Shown one piece after another: positions 62,458 to 64,000 of a stretch of 64,000 nucleotides of DNA (within the stretch, counting starts at the first letter, position 1; each line of letters starts with the position of its first letter). Position numbers and translations under genes: made by a program. The notes under the pieces were generated by a model. The model saw only the letters and a list, made by a program, of their open reading frames with translations. It made no database searches and was not told where the DNA came from. This DNA comes from Naegleria lovaniensis (Eukaryota > Heterolobosea > Eutetramitea > Acrasida > Naegleriidae): positions 1-64,000 of the forward strand of contig NW_025407830.1 of assembly GCF_003324165.1 (NCBI RefSeq). The letters are read 5' to 3'.

Positions 62458-63813
62458 ATGCCGAAAAAGACTAGAAAAGAAGTCAAAGAAGAACGTATAA
62501 AATCCAATCTTCCTCATGATGGCCATACTTCCTCTTCCGATGATGATGGAGTCGCTAGTGATGTGAGTACAGCCTCCGACTCGACTCGTTTGGCAAGCAT
62601 GGAAGAATTATCCAGTAAATTTTCTGATGCGATTGAATGGCTTACTGAGAAGGCTAGTGCTCGCCGATTGGAAGGCTTGAATTTGATGATCAAAATTATG
62701 AAGATGCGCTACGTGGCTGACTTGTTGAGTGGAAAATTGGAATCTGCTGTGAGTGGTGCCATTCAATGCTGTGCGAAAGGATCTTCTGAAGAATGTGTGG
62801 CTGCTTTCAAGGTGTTTGCTTTGATTTCTGTCACAGTTGGAGGTTGTGTGAATGAAAATGATCGAAGACATTTATTCCCTTCAAAATCATTGAATGATTC
62901 CGTATTTGGACAACAAGCCATGCTCTCTGAAGACCATTCACAAAGAATGAAAGAGGTCTTGAAAAGAAATGCGGACGCAGCTTCGAAAAAGAGTCAAGAA
63001 GTTCGATGTGAAGCATTGTTTTCACTTGCTATTTTGGAATTCATGGACTCTTCTGCTGAAGATTTGATTTTAGAAAAGGATGAGAATAACAAATTGCAAT
63101 ACTTTAAGCAATTTTGGAGTGATAAGGATGATATTGTAGCATCTGTTGCCATTGAATCATGGGCTTTCCTTGCCACAATGGTTCCCAACAAGTACAAGGT
63201 GAGCATGTTGGTTCCAGACTCGCTGAAAAGTCTTCAAAAGATTATCGTCTCTGAATCGACATCGCCATCACTCAAAATTTCAGCTGGTCAAGCAGTTGCA
63301 TTGTTGTTCGGTGCCATCAATATGAATGAAGACTATGATAGTTCCATCTCTAAAAATGATTATGAATCTCTGGTAGAGGCAATGAATAATGCAGCTTCCC
63401 TCTCTGGTAAGGCAGTTTCAAAGAAAGAAAAAGCCGTGCAAAGAATGAATTTTAGAAGTTTTGTGACAACAGTAGAAGATGGAGAGATTCCATCGGACAA
63501 ATTGAATGTTTCAGGTAATACTCTTGTCTTTGAGAGTTGGGACAAGCTAATTGAATTGGCAAATTTCAAGAAATTGCTCGAAGGAGGCCTTTTGGAACAT
63601 TTCAAGTACAATATCAATTTACAACACATCTTTGATGTGAGCCATTTAAATCTAGGTGTGGAACAACCATCCACAAAATTAAGCTCACTAGAAAAGAAGT
63701 ACTATCTCTCAAAGAATTCTGATTTTAATAAGACTGATACTTTGGAAAAGAATAAGATGACAAGAGCGTTTGCAAATTATGTTCATGCTTCGTCAAGCTA
63801 TGACGAAGAATAA
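62458..63813 (+). CDS. IFRD-family (interferon-related developmental regulator) protein
   Basis: 451 residues, single exon. The N-terminus is basic and then Ser/Asp-rich (SSSDDDGVASDVSTASD). The ARM-like helical domain starts near 55: FSDAIEWLTEKASARRLEGL, LNLMIKIMKMRYVADLL, ending near 300. In animals and yeast IFRD proteins bind translationally inactive ribosomes and modulate transcription. The tail carries MNFRSFVTTVEDGEIPSDKL and SWDKLIELANFKKLLEGGL, matching the conserved C-terminal part of the family. The frame is complete and ends normally. Confidence 0.82.
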   Translation: MPKKTRKEVKEERIKSNLPHDGHTSSSDDDGVASDVSTASDSTRLASMEELSSKFSDAIEWLTEKASARRLEGLNLMIKIMKMRYVADLLSGKLESAVSGAIQCCAKGSSEECVAAFKVFALISVTVGGCVNENDRRHLFPSKSLNDSVFGQQAMLSEDHSQRMKEVLKRNADAASKKSQEVRCEALFSLAILEFMDSSAEDLILEKDENNKLQYFKQFWSDKDDIVASVAIESWAFLATMVPNKYKVSMLVPDSLKSLQKIIVSESTSPSLKISAGQAVALLFGAINMNEDYDSSISKNDYESLVEAMNNAASLSGKAVSKKEKAVQRMNFRSFVTTVEDGEIPSDKLNVSGNTLVFESWDKLIELANFKKLLEGGLLEHFKYNINLQHIFDVSHLNLGVEQPSTKLSSLEKKYYLSKNSDFNKTDTLEKNKMTRAFANYVHASSSYDEE

Positions 63814-63942
63814 TTGTTGATTTAAAATATCATGTATTAAGAACATTGTATCAAAAGAAAATTTAAATTCTTTTCGACATATGGAAACACCATAAAAGTT
63901 CAAACAATAACGATCATATTCAATTGCTACCATTCATGTCAT

Positions 63943-64000
63943 TTATTTCTCAACTGATTTTAAAATTTCTTCCCATTCCTTCACAAGCTTGTTCTTATTC
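63943..64000 (-). CDS. C-terminal end of a gene continuing beyond the window
   Basis: The last 18 codons, ending VKEWEEILKSVEK and a TAA at 63945-63943, open to the window edge. A charged helical C-terminus with codon usage like its neighbours makes it plausible, but only 58 bases are visible. It is convergent with the IFRD gene. Confidence 0.4.
   Translation of the reverse strand, partial: NKNKLVKEWEEILKSVEK

Overview
The window is nuclear DNA of a free-living amoeboflagellate, most likely a heterolobosean close to Naegleria. This is inferred from AT-rich intergenic DNA, closely packed genes on both strands, mostly intronless genes with a few GT-AG introns, and the gene repertoire (TmcB-like PAS receptor, BLUF photosensor, F-box/LRR and DUF4116 repeat families, SECIS-binding protein). 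The species cannot be fixed without a search. No tRNA, rRNA, CRISPR array or bacterial-type operon is visible. Each gene appears to have its own promoter.

1-31 kb is ordinary and gene-dense: a TmcB-like PAS membrane receptor (runs off the left edge), a VIT/vWA-like/RGG/DUF2135 protein, a PhyH-type dioxygenase, a SAM-domain protein with a probable permuted papain-like fold, mitochondrial DLST, a probable N-myristoylated protein, autophagy lipid-transfer protein ATG2, a multi-pass membrane protein, a small inverted-repeat element, a membrane-anchored serine carboxypeptidase with an EGF-like module, an F-box protein, a DUF4116 repeat protein and a small Cys-rich protein with either a 30-nt intron or an in-frame TGA.

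32-40 kb holds a secreted, extremely Arg/Lys-rich protein, a glutathione-peroxidase-like protein without its catalytic Cys/Sec, a damaged cytochrome P450, an F-box/LRR protein and a beta-lactamase-related serine hydrolase.

39.7-46.1 kb is the accessory core. Two nearly identical 1,182-bp elements lie in inverted orientation around 4.0 kb of wreckage: a DIRS-like reverse-transcriptase fossil, a cut protein-kinase gene, a decayed paralogue of the SAM/papain-like gene, a retroelement RNase H-like scrap and the 5' piece of another gene. A further RNase H-like scrap lies just outside the right copy.

46.5-64 kb returns to normal genes: a CCR4-type nuclease, a stand-alone BLUF protein, an alpha/beta hydrolase, glutamine synthetase (two exons), a SECISBP2-like protein, a small hypothetical, cathepsin X/Z in seven exons with a 15-nt microexon, a Ser-rich unknown protein, a decayed F-box/LRR pseudogene, an IFRD-family protein and the last codons of one more gene. 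The SECISBP2-like protein implies selenocysteine insertion in this organism.
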